The notes under the pieces were generated by a model. That model saw only the letters and a program-made list of their open reading frames with translations. It did no database searches and was not told the DNA's origin. From Microthrixaceae bacterium (GTDB lineage Bacteria > Actinomycetota > Acidimicrobiia > Acidimicrobiales > Acidimicrobilacustridaceae), in the NCBI GenBank assembly GCA_947455015.1, contig CANGMY010000046.1:1-8914 (forward strand): 8,914 bases of DNA. Direction: 5' to 3'. The first letter of the stretch is position 1. Each line of letters begins with the position of its first letter. Positions 1-5,823 of this stretch are shown here, one piece after another. Made by a program: the position numbers and the translations under genes.

Positions 1-1
1 C

Positions 2-100
2 TCTTCCCCCTCAACCAGCACCCCGAAAGCGGCAACGCCTTCAACAACAGTTCCCAAGAAAGCGGCCCCGACACCTAAAGCCCGATCGAAGGCGAGTTAG
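2..100 (+). CDS. C-terminal tail of an upstream protein (partial)
   Basis: An open frame enters from the left edge and stops at a TAG at 98-100. The 32 visible residues are almost all Ser, Thr, Pro, Ala and Lys, as in the disordered tails or linkers of actinobacterial surface or redox proteins. The stop lies 2 bases before the GTG of the next gene, which fits a tightly packed operon. The frame choice is uncertain: another frame is open to a TAA at 76-78 and has higher GC at third positions, but its composition looks less protein-like. Function cannot be read from the tail. FMN-binding proteins are often encoded beside ferric-reductase-like membrane proteins, so that is one possibility, purely from context. 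Confidence 0.4.
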   Translation, partial: SSPSTSTPKAATPSTTVPKKAAPTPKARSKAS

Positions 101-102
101 TC

Positions 103-675
103 GTGGGATCTGTGTGGTGGTACGTCGCTCGTTCCTCTGGTCTCGTTGCATGGGGTCTCGCAGCCCTCGCGGTGCTGTGGGGACTTTTGCTTTCGACGAA
201 AGTCATGGGCAAGAACGCCCGGCCCAACTGGCTGCTTGACCTTCACCGCTTTTTGGGCGGGCTCACCGTGGTGTTCATCGCCATTCATCTCACTGGCCTT
301 TTTCTTGATCCCTTCATCAATTTCGGCGCGGCGCAATTGCTGATTCCGTTTGCCTCCACATGGAAGCCCCTCGCCGTTGCTTGGGGAGTCGTTGCCTTCT
401 ATGTGCTGCTTGCCGTTGAGATCACGTCGCTGTTGCGCAAGCGGATTCCGAAGAAATGGTGGAAGGCCGTGCATATGAGCAGTTACGCGGTCTTCGTCGC
501 TGGCACCGTGCACCTCCTTACCGCCGGCACCGACCGACATTCGCCGATCCTGCTTTGGACGGTCGCCGGATTCACCGGTGCCGTTGCCGCTCTGACGCTT
601 TACCGAATCGTGACCCCACGAGAAACGCGAACGATTGACAGCGATACCATCCGGGCTGCACAACCAATCGGTTGA
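103..675 (+). CDS. Ferric-reductase-like transmembrane haem protein
   Basis: This is a 190-residue integral membrane protein with about five hydrophobic segments, near residues 14-32, 47-68, 90-110, 123-141 and 148-167. Two pairs of histidines lie in the helices: H48 and H62, then H124 and H137. That is the b-type haem ligand pattern of the ferric reductase-like transmembrane domain (FRD/YedZ/NOX family). It has no FAD or NAD(P)H domain, so electrons must come from a partner protein. Such proteins move electrons across or within the cytoplasmic membrane; the donor and acceptor are not shown here. The start is GTG, with GAAGGCGAG just upstream and the previous stop 2 bases away. The next gene starts 21 bases after its stop, so co-transcription with the P450 is likely. 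A direct role in P450 reduction is not established for this family. Confidence 0.8.
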   Translation: MGSVWWYVARSSGLVAWGLAALAVLWGLLLSTKVMGKNARPNWLLDLHRFLGGLTVVFIAIHLTGLFLDPFINFGAAQLLIPFASTWKPLAVAWGVVAFYVLLAVEITSLLRKRIPKKWWKAVHMSSYAVFVAGTVHLLTAGTDRHSPILLWTVAGFTGAVAALTLYRIVTPRETRTIDSDTIRAAQPIG

Positions 676-696
676 GTTCATTGCCTTGGAGGGACC

Positions 697-1884
697 ATGG
701 AACGGCTCGCAGTAGATCTTCTCGCCCCTGAGCTGTACGGCGGCGATCCGTATCCGACCTACGCGTGGATGCGCGCCAACGAACCCATCTACTGGGACGC
801 CGCCAACGAGCTTTGGGGAATCTCTCGCTACGACGACATCGTCGAAATCGAAAAGCGCAAAGACGTCTTCATTAACTCCGACCAAGAGAAGGGTGGCTAC
901 CGGCCGAACCTTCCTGCCGACAACGCCATAATCGGACTCGACGATCCGCTCCACATGAAGCGGCGCAACATGGTCTCTCGTCGGTTCACCCCACGCGCTG
1001 CAAGCGCATGGGAAGACGACATCCGCGCAAAGGTCACCGGAATCCTTGACGCCGTTCGCGACAACGGCGGTTCCGCCGAAGTCATCAACGACGTCGCTGC
1101 TCCCCTCCCCGCAATGATGATCGGCAAGCTCCTCGGCTTCGACGAGGCCGACTGGCCGAAGTTGAAGCATTGGTCCGAGACGACCATCGCTCTCGGTGGT
1201 GGCCCTCGCTACTTCAACGAAGTTGGCATGGTTTCCGCAATTGAATTTGCTGGCGCCGCAGCGGAACTCTTCGAATCCAAAAAGACCTGTCCCGCCGACG
1301 ACATCTTCTCGTTCTACACAACCGCCGAAGTCGACGGGTGTCCGTTCGATCCCAACGATGCAATTGCTGACGCATTGCTTCTTCTCGACGGTGGCGCAGA
1401 AACCACTCGTACCGTCATCGCCTGGACAATTCTCAACCTCATCACCAACCCCGCCGAAATGGCGAAGCTTCGCAATGGCGCCGACCTGACTGTTGCGGTT
1501 GAAGAGATGATCCGTTACGTCACCCCGATCCACAACATGTGTCGCGTGGCCAAGGTCGATGCCGAAGTCAATGGCGTCACCATCCCTAAGGGCAATCAGG
1601 TTGTGCTCATGTACTCGTCAGCCAACCGTGACGAAAAGTATTTCGATCGACCTGAGGAATTCCTCGTCGATCGCTCGCCAAATAACCACATTGCATTCGG
1701 TTTCGGTACGCACTTCTGCCTAGGTGCATCTCTTGCCCGCCTTGAGATCCGTGTGTTCTTCGAAGAACTTCTTCGTCGAACCTCGGGTTGGAAGTTGACT
1801 CCCGGCACCGAACCAGTCGAAATGGCGAATGCGTTCGTGCGTGGCATCGAATCAGCGCACGTCGACTTCGACTTCATCGCATGA
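697..1884 (+). CDS. Cytochrome P450, CYP142-like (possible sterol side-chain hydroxylase)
   Basis: This is a 395-residue soluble bacterial P450 with all core motifs. The I-helix oxygen-activation motif GGAETT is at 232-237, the K-helix ExxR is E270 to R273, and the haem-binding loop FGFGTHFCLG is at 334-343 with C341 as the axial thiolate. From memory the best match is mycobacterial CYP142. Shared features include a segment around residues 210-240 (EVDG, then the acidic I-helix), an NMCRV motif after ExxR, a PNxHxAFGFGTHFCLG run and a C-terminal ANxFVxGxES stretch. CYP142 oxidises the terminal side-chain carbon of cholesterol and cholestenone, so a sterol or other long branched lipid is a reasonable substrate guess, not a proof. 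The ATG follows a strong GGAGGG ribosome site at 688-693. The stop overlaps the next gene's ATG. No ferredoxin or reductase partner is in the window. Confidence 0.9.
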   Translation: MERLAVDLLAPELYGGDPYPTYAWMRANEPIYWDAANELWGISRYDDIVEIEKRKDVFINSDQEKGGYRPNLPADNAIIGLDDPLHMKRRNMVSRRFTPRAASAWEDDIRAKVTGILDAVRDNGGSAEVINDVAAPLPAMMIGKLLGFDEADWPKLKHWSETTIALGGGPRYFNEVGMVSAIEFAGAAAELFESKKTCPADDIFSFYTTAEVDGCPFDPNDAIADALLLLDGGAETTRTVIAWTILNLITNPAEMAKLRNGADLTVAVEEMIRYVTPIHNMCRVAKVDAEVNGVTIPKGNQVVLMYSSANRDEKYFDRPEEFLVDRSPNNHIAFGFGTHFCLGASLARLEIRVFFEELLRRTSGWKLTPGTEPVEMANAFVRGIESAHVDFDFIA

Positions 1885-2414
1885 GCGTCGACCCCACGGA
1901 AGTTCCTCTGCCCATCCCGGGCAAAGAGGTCATCTTTCGTCACATGGACGACCCCGATGTTCCGTGGCAGTTGTGTCGTGCGCAGCAAAATGCCGACGGA
2001 TCAACGTCCTATGTGCGCGAGAAGTGGTTCGCGTTCAGTCCCGATCCGCAATATCTCTCCCTGTACGCCGAATATGACCCAGGCATGATGGTCCGCCGTC
2101 ACGGCCACTATTCACCGCACATAGTTTTCGTGATCGACGGTGGCTTGTGGTTCGGCGATCGTTGGTGCCCGGCCGGCACGCACGTGGAATTGCCGTTTGG
2201 TGCCGCGTTCGGCCCCATTCGCGCCGGCAACGACGGTGCGAAGTTGTACGAGGTCATGATGGGCGACCCGCGTTCATGGGGAGATCAGCCCGAGGTGTTC
2301 GAGGCCGCGCTCGCTGAACATGGCGTCACACAGTTGCCTGATCCGCCTGTCGACTTTCCCGATTGGTTGGCCGATCTGCGCACCCACTGGGCGCCAGCCG
2401 CCGAAGACGACTAA
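1881..2414 (+). CDS. Cupin-fold protein coupled to the P450
   Basis: This 177-residue protein has a single cupin core at about residues 60-125. The first cupin motif shows as G68 followed by H74-G-H76 and H80, and the second as PAGTH with H101, so four histidines are available for a metal. The usual glutamate of motif 1 is not clear and motif 2 is degenerate, so metal binding is likely but not certain. A longer open frame begins at 1788, inside the P450 gene, but the ATG at 1881 is the sensible start because ATGA joins the P450 stop and this start and implies translational coupling. The C-terminal third (about 130-177) is acidic and Pro/Asp-rich. No specific enzyme is recognised. Options are a small dioxygenase, isomerase or lyase acting on the P450 product, or a ligand-binding protein. 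Confidence 0.8.
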   Translation: MSVDPTEVPLPIPGKEVIFRHMDDPDVPWQLCRAQQNADGSTSYVREKWFAFSPDPQYLSLYAEYDPGMMVRRHGHYSPHIVFVIDGGLWFGDRWCPAGTHVELPFGAAFGPIRAGNDGAKLYEVMMGDPRSWGDQPEVFEAALAEHGVTQLPDPPVDFPDWLADLRTHWAPAAEDD

Positions 2415-3068
2415 TTACGGCCAGAGCGGTTCGTCGTCGCGGAAGCCGACGTCTTCGCCCCACTGATTGCGGAACGAGACATCGTGCGCGGGCTGACGCG
2501 TGGCAACACCCCACTTGCCGGTCGGATAACCGAGTGACACGCACCCGAGCATGTTCCAACCTTCGTCCTTCGGAACGCCGAGGATGTCGAGCACCTCGTC
2601 GTTGTGAAACACGAGAACCTGCGTGAGTGACGTACCAACACCTTCGGCGCGTGCCGCAAGCTGCGCGTTCCAAAGTGCCGGGTAGACCGAGGAACCGCTG
2701 GGATCGTGCTGAGCGAAACCGAACATGTACAGCGGCACCATTTCGAAATTGTCGGCCAACCACTGTGCCGACTTCTGCACACGAAGCATCGACTTCGACT
2801 CTTCGAGCTCGGGGGCATCGTGCGCAGCGTCGAGGCGATCCTTGTAATACGAACCCCACAACACTGACATTGCTTGGCGGTAGATCGGCCCGAGCTTTGC
2901 CTTCACCTCGGGATCGTCGACAAGAAGGAATCGCCAGTTCTGCGTGTTGCCGCCACTTGGGGCGCGAACAGCCGCGTCCATAATGCGAGCCTGCACATCC
3001 ATCGGGATGGGATCGGGCTTGACCCGACGCATGGCACGGGTTGTGTAGAGCGCTTCACGAATGTCCAT
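2415..3068 (-). CDS. Nitroreductase-family FMN oxidoreductase
   Basis: This 217-residue protein has the nitroreductase fold signatures. An N-terminal TTRAMRRVKPDPIP-type segment (9-22) carries phosphate-binding arginines, APSGGNTQNW lies at 37-46, a GVGTSL turn at 143-148 and a C-terminal GYPTGKWG at 180-187. The family binds FMN and reduces nitro groups, quinones, enones or other electron-poor substrates with NAD(P)H, usually as a dimer in the cytoplasm. The natural substrate is not visible. I place the start at the ATG at 3068, because an AAGGAAGG site lies 9 bases upstream. A TTG start at 3077 would leave no ribosome-site spacing and overlap the previous stop. It lies 5 bases after the SCO6745-like gene and is surely in its operon. 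Its stop abuts the cupin stop on the other strand. Confidence 0.88.
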   Translation of the reverse strand: MDIREALYTTRAMRRVKPDPIPMDVQARIMDAAVRAPSGGNTQNWRFLLVDDPEVKAKLGPIYRQAMSVLWGSYYKDRLDAAHDAPELEESKSMLRVQKSAQWLADNFEMVPLYMFGFAQHDPSGSSVYPALWNAQLAARAEGVGTSLTQVLVFHNDEVLDILGVPKDEGWNMLGCVSLGYPTGKWGVATRQPAHDVSFRNQWGEDVGFRDDEPLWP

Positions 3069-3073
3069 AACGA

Positions 3074-3823
3074 TCAACCTTCCTTGGCGGCCTGAACGGC
3101 CTTGTGCAGTGCAAGAACAAGTGCTTCAAATTCTGCGCATTCTTCCGAGGTGAGCGCGTGCAGAACGCGAGCCATAGCGAGATCTGTGCCCGCTTCGGCG
3201 ATTTTCCATTCACTCTTCGAAGAGTCGTCAACCGGAATCGTGGCGACGTCCCAGCCGAACACCGGGGCCATTCCCGGCGAATGCACTGCGACTGCTTCAG
3301 CAGGCGAAAGCCCCATCGCAAGAATGGCGCCGCCGTGAAGTCCACCGCGAAGTTCGCGCAATGCGTTGAGGTAATGCTGCGCGCGTGCCTTGGGTCGGTC
3401 GGCGCCCGGCACCGGAAGTGCACGCCAGCCCGCAAACAGCGCAACACCCGCAGGCGATGCGGCGTTGCAGATCTTCTCTGCGAGTTCCGAGAACCGGTCA
3501 AGCGGACCGAGGTCAGGCAAATGCGCATCGCCGTAGGCGTGACACAGGTCGGCCCATTCGAGCGCAGCCTTCGCCGGGTCCATCACCTTGCGAGCGAGTT
3601 CCCACTGGGTGCGAACTTGTTCAGGATTCCAAAAGAAAAATGCCGACGAGACGACGTCGGGAATGGTGTCGCCAAGAACGCCGCCTCGGCCGAGTACGTA
3701 GAAGTCAATGCCAGAGAACCCAAGCTCTGCGCCGCGTGCATAGGTGGCGCCGTCGAGCATGAATGCTCCGCCTAATTCGCCAATTGGCTTGGCAATGGCT
3801 TTGGCGGTTTCGGCCTGCGTCAT
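3074..3823 (-). CDS. SCO6745/SalK-like family protein
   Basis: This 249-residue, mostly helical protein resembles the actinobacterial SCO6745 (SalK-like) family as I remember it. Marks are a G(F)SGIDFYVLGRGG stretch at about 35-48, a PDVVSSAFFFWNP segment at 55-67, a central LREL(R)GGLHGG motif at about 155-165 followed by GLSPAEA, and a C-terminal helical region (about 221-245, LTSEE) that looks like a winged-helix tail. Family members occur in metabolic and secondary-metabolite clusters and some models call them helix-turn-helix proteins. No reaction is established that I can state. There is no signal peptide or membrane segment. The ATG follows TGAGGGGACGAAGAG. It leads the operon with the nitroreductase and is divergent from the PPOX gene. 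It could be a ligand-sensing protein or an enzyme. Confidence 0.7.
   Translation of the reverse strand: MTQAETAKAIAKPIGELGGAFMLDGATYARGAELGFSGIDFYVLGRGGVLGDTIPDVVSSAFFFWNPEQVRTQWELARKVMDPAKAALEWADLCHAYGDAHLPDLGPLDRFSELAEKICNAASPAGVALFAGWRALPVPGADRPKARAQHYLNALRELRGGLHGGAILAMGLSPAEAVAVHSPGMAPVFGWDVATIPVDDSSKSEWKIAEAGTDLAMARVLHALTSEECAEFEALVLALHKAVQAAKEG
3078..3085 (-). promoter_or_regulatory. Ribosome binding site for the nitroreductase gene
   Basis: AAGGAAGG on the minus strand sits in the last codons of the upstream SCO6745-like gene, 9 bases before the ATG at 3068. It decides the start in favour of this ATG over the TTG at 3077, and suggests translation of the second gene is linked to the first. 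Confidence 0.6.
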
Positions 3824-3958
3824 CTCTTCGTCCCCTCAGATCAATGCCGCCGGCTTCGGTGCCCGGCGGACCTGCGAACCCTACGCGCTCGGCAGCAAAT
3901 GGTCATCCCCATCAGGCTCGGTGTTACCGTTCTCCGGTCCGCACTACGAGGGGGAACC
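3824..3958. promoter_or_regulatory. Divergent intergenic region (135 bases)
   Basis: This spacer separates the leftward SCO6745-like/nitroreductase pair from the rightward PPOX gene, so it should hold promoters for both. I could not find a convincing -35/-10 pair on either strand. It contains one clear inverted repeat (3847-3869) and, at its right end, the GAGGGGGAA ribosome site of the PPOX gene at 3948-3956. An open frame runs back through it to 3899, but that extension lacks a ribosome site and is not treated as coding. Confidence 0.5.
3847..3869. repeat. 7-bp perfect inverted repeat, 9-base loop
   Basis: CCGCCGG at 3847-3853 is mirrored by CCGGCGG at 3863-3869, with CTTCGGTGC between. 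It lies 24-46 bases upstream of the SCO6745-like ATG. It could be an RNA hairpin in that gene's leader or a protein operator. There is no T-run beside it, so it is not a standard terminator. GC-rich repeats of this size also arise by chance. Confidence 0.4.
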
Positions 3959-4444
3959 ATGGCCGACGAACAGCCGCAGCGAGGCGTGAAACAGCGCAAC
4001 AAGATCGTGATGAGCCAGGAAGAGATCGATGAGTTCCTTTTGGGCCGTCGCTCGATGACGATGTCGACCATCAACCCCGACGGCAGCATCCACTCAATCG
4101 CGATGTGGTACGGATTCCTCGAGGGCTGCATTGGCATCGAATCCAAGGCCAAGGCGCAGAAGGTCATGAACCTTCGCCGCAACCCCAACCTCACCGTGCT
4201 CGTTGAAGATGGCGAAACCTACGAAACCCTTCGTGGCGTGACACTCATCGGCAAAGCCGAAATCATCGATGACCCCGACCGCATGTTCGAGCTCGGTATC
4301 AGCGTGTTCGACCGCTACATGGCGCCGTACACCGAAGAGATGAAGGGCGCTGTCGAGATGATGCTGCACAAGCGCGTTGTCGTGAAGCTCAACGTCGAGC
4401 GCACCATTTCTTGGGATCATCGCAAACTCGGCGGCGGCTACTAA
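3959..4444 (+). CDS. PPOX-fold flavin/F420-dependent family protein
   Basis: This 161-residue protein fits the pyridoxamine-phosphate-oxidase-like split-barrel fold. It has a conserved LLGRRSMTMSTINPDGSIHS entry strand pair (27-46), a WYGFLEGCIGIESKAKAQKVMN strand-helix (50-71), a RRNPNLTVLVEDG segment (73-85), and LRGVTLIGKAEII (91-103). In actinobacteria this class mostly binds FMN or F420 and reduces or oxidises small molecules; which cofactor applies cannot be read with confidence. The start is the ATG at 3959, after GAGGGGGAACC. The in-frame codon at 3899 gives an unlike-family extension without a ribosome site. It stands alone on its strand, divergent from the SCO6745-like operon and ending 9 bases before the convergent acyl-CoA dehydrogenase stop. 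Confidence 0.82.
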   Translation: MADEQPQRGVKQRNKIVMSQEEIDEFLLGRRSMTMSTINPDGSIHSIAMWYGFLEGCIGIESKAKAQKVMNLRRNPNLTVLVEDGETYETLRGVTLIGKAEIIDDPDRMFELGISVFDRYMAPYTEEMKGAVEMMLHKRVVVKLNVERTISWDHRKLGGGY

Positions 4445-4449
4445 CCCTT

Positions 4450-4464
4450 CCGATCAGAGATCGG
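4450..4464. repeat. Small inverted repeat at a convergent junction
   Basis: CCGATC and GATCGG flank a 3-base AGA loop exactly where the PPOX and acyl-CoA dehydrogenase genes converge; it includes the latter's stop codon at 4454-4456. A 6-bp stem without a T-run is weak for a terminator, but nothing better lies at this junction. Confidence 0.3.
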
Positions 4465-5755
4465 CAACCGAGCGTTCAAGTAGATCGGCGTATTCAGCGC
4501 GCGCCGCTGCACGACGTTCGGGAAGATGCTCGCTCGGCCAATCACCTTCGGCCGGTGAATAGCCCTTCAACACTTCACGCGCCACAGTGAACTTATGAAC
4601 CTCGGTCGGACCGTCGGCGATTCCCATCGTCACTGACGCCATAAGCATGTTGGCCAGCGGCATTTCGTTCGAAACGCCAAGTGCTCCGTGCAATTGCATC
4701 GTGCGCAGAACCGCTTCTCGGTAGACCTTGGGGGTTGCGACTTTCACCGCGGCGATTTCCTTGCGCGCTCCATGACCGCCCTTTTGATCGACGACCCATG
4801 CGGCGTGAAGCACCTGAAGTTTGAATTGCAAGAGTTCGATGAAGGAATCGGCAATCTTTTCCTGCGTGGCCTGTTTACGCGCAAGAAGTTCACCTTGCGT
4901 TGTGCGGCTGAGTGCACGCTCGCACAACATGTCGAGACAACGCGACACTGCGCCCACAGTACGCATTGCGTGGTGCAACCGTCCGCCGCCAAGCCGAGTC
5001 TGTGCGATTGCAAACGCTTGACCCTCGCCACCAAGAAGGTGGTCTGCAGGAACACGCACGCTGTTGTAGCGAACGTACGCATGTCCGCCATGACCTTCAT
5101 GTTCCTGGCCAACGCCAACGTTGCGAACAACTTCGATTCCAGGCGAGTCGGCAGGCACGAGAAACATCGATGCGCCCTTGTGCACGGCGACGTCAGGATC
5201 GGTAATCACCATGACGATCAAAAACGACGCATAACGAAGCGACGACGAAAACCACTTTTCGCCATCGATCACCCATTCGTCACCGTCGCGCACTGCGCTG
5301 CATTTGAACACGCCGGGGTCGGCGCCACCTTGCGGTTCGGTCATCGAATAACACGAAGAAATGCGGCCATCGAGCAAAGGCTCGAGGTACTTCGCTTTCT
5401 GCTCGGCGGTTCCGTAATGAGCGATGATCTCGGCATTGCCAGAGTCGGGAGCTTGGTTACCAAACACCGTGGGTCCGAACTGCGAACGACCAAGGATCTC
5501 GTTCATGTATGCCAACTGCACCTGGCCATACCCTTGGCCGCCGTATTCCGGAGTCAGATGACACGACCAAAGCCCGCGATCTTTCACAACTTGCTGCAGC
5601 GGACGAATGGCTTCTTCGTAGAACGCGCTGGCCTTGTTATAAACCATGTCTTCGCCGGCAAAGGCGAGATCAAGGGGCTCGACTTCGGTCTTCACGAACT
5701 CGCGAATCCAATCAAGCTGTTCTTGAAATGCGGGATCGATACTGAAATCGGCCAT
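4454..5755 (-). CDS. Acyl-CoA dehydrogenase, ACAD10/11-like
   Basis: This 433-residue, full-length FAD acyl-CoA dehydrogenase has the N-terminal helical domain (to about 130), the CYSMTEPQGGADPG flavin/substrate motif at 135-148, the WFSSS flavin strand near 168, RLGGGRLHHAMR at 254-265 and a C-terminal QLHGALG at 354-360. The RLGxGRxHHxMR run and the IADGPTEVH segment (379-387) are marks of the ACAD10/11-like group. At the place of the usual catalytic glutamate this group has Asp, here D381. The enzyme should introduce an alpha,beta double bond into an acyl-CoA in the cytoplasm, passing electrons to an electron-transfer flavoprotein. Chain length and substrate are unknown; long, branched or hydroxylated acyl groups are plausible. 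It lies 68 bases after the second P450 on the same strand, so the two are probably co-transcribed. Confidence 0.93.
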   Translation of the reverse strand: MADFSIDPAFQEQLDWIREFVKTEVEPLDLAFAGEDMVYNKASAFYEEAIRPLQQVVKDRGLWSCHLTPEYGGQGYGQVQLAYMNEILGRSQFGPTVFGNQAPDSGNAEIIAHYGTAEQKAKYLEPLLDGRISSCYSMTEPQGGADPGVFKCSAVRDGDEWVIDGEKWFSSSLRYASFLIVMVITDPDVAVHKGASMFLVPADSPGIEVVRNVGVGQEHEGHGGHAYVRYNSVRVPADHLLGGEGQAFAIAQTRLGGGRLHHAMRTVGAVSRCLDMLCERALSRTTQGELLARKQATQEKIADSFIELLQFKLQVLHAAWVVDQKGGHGARKEIAAVKVATPKVYREAVLRTMQLHGALGVSNEMPLANMLMASVTMGIADGPTEVHKFTVAREVLKGYSPAEGDWPSEHLPERRAAARAEYADLLERSVADL

Positions 5756-5758
5756 GAC

Positions 5759-5769
5759 GAATTCCCCCT
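5759..5769 (-). promoter_or_regulatory. Ribosome-site element shared with the P450 gene, copy 1
   Basis: On the minus strand AGGGGGAATTC lies 3 bases before the acyl-CoA dehydrogenase ATG. Exactly the same 11 bases directly precede the ATG of the second P450 gene. The AGGGGGA part is a good Shine-Dalgarno sequence. Confidence 0.5.
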
Positions 5770-5771
5770 CG

Positions 5772-5786
5772 GTGAAATCAGTTCAC
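5772..5786. repeat. Operator-like inverted repeat GTGAA-N5-TTCAC
   Basis: A perfect 5-bp inverted repeat with a 5-base centre sits in the 68-base spacer between the second P450 and the acyl-CoA dehydrogenase, just upstream of the latter's ribosome site. On the minus strand it reads as TGTGA and TCAC separated by 7 bases, one more than a classical CRP site. It may be a regulator binding site, a small hairpin or chance. Confidence 0.3.
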
Positions 5787-5823
5787 ACGGTAGGCCCGAC
5801 AAGCAACCGCTGCGAAATGCTCG

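Noticed and set aside
97..1533. Long minus-strand open frame of 478 codons opposite the membrane protein and first P450
   Set aside because: It has no recognisable domain, and both plus-strand genes under it have clear motifs. Long antisense frames are expected from the codon bias of GC-rich genomes.
1788..1880. Earlier start for the cupin inside the P450 gene
   Set aside because: The ATGA overlap at 1881 is the usual coupled start, and the earlier residues resemble no cupin N-terminus.
2402..2457. Inverted repeat CGAAGACG / CGTCTTCG across the cupin-nitroreductase junction as a terminator
   Set aside because: The arms are 40 bases apart and lie in the codons for similar acidic C-terminal residues of both genes, so coding use explains them, and no T-run is present.
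3899..3958. Earlier start for the PPOX protein
   Set aside because: There is no ribosome site before 3899, while GAGGGGGAA stands just before the ATG at 3959.
5771..5787. CRP-type binding site
   Set aside because: The centre between the TGTGA and TCAC halves is 7 bases, not 6, and the right half is incomplete, so I list it only as a palindrome.
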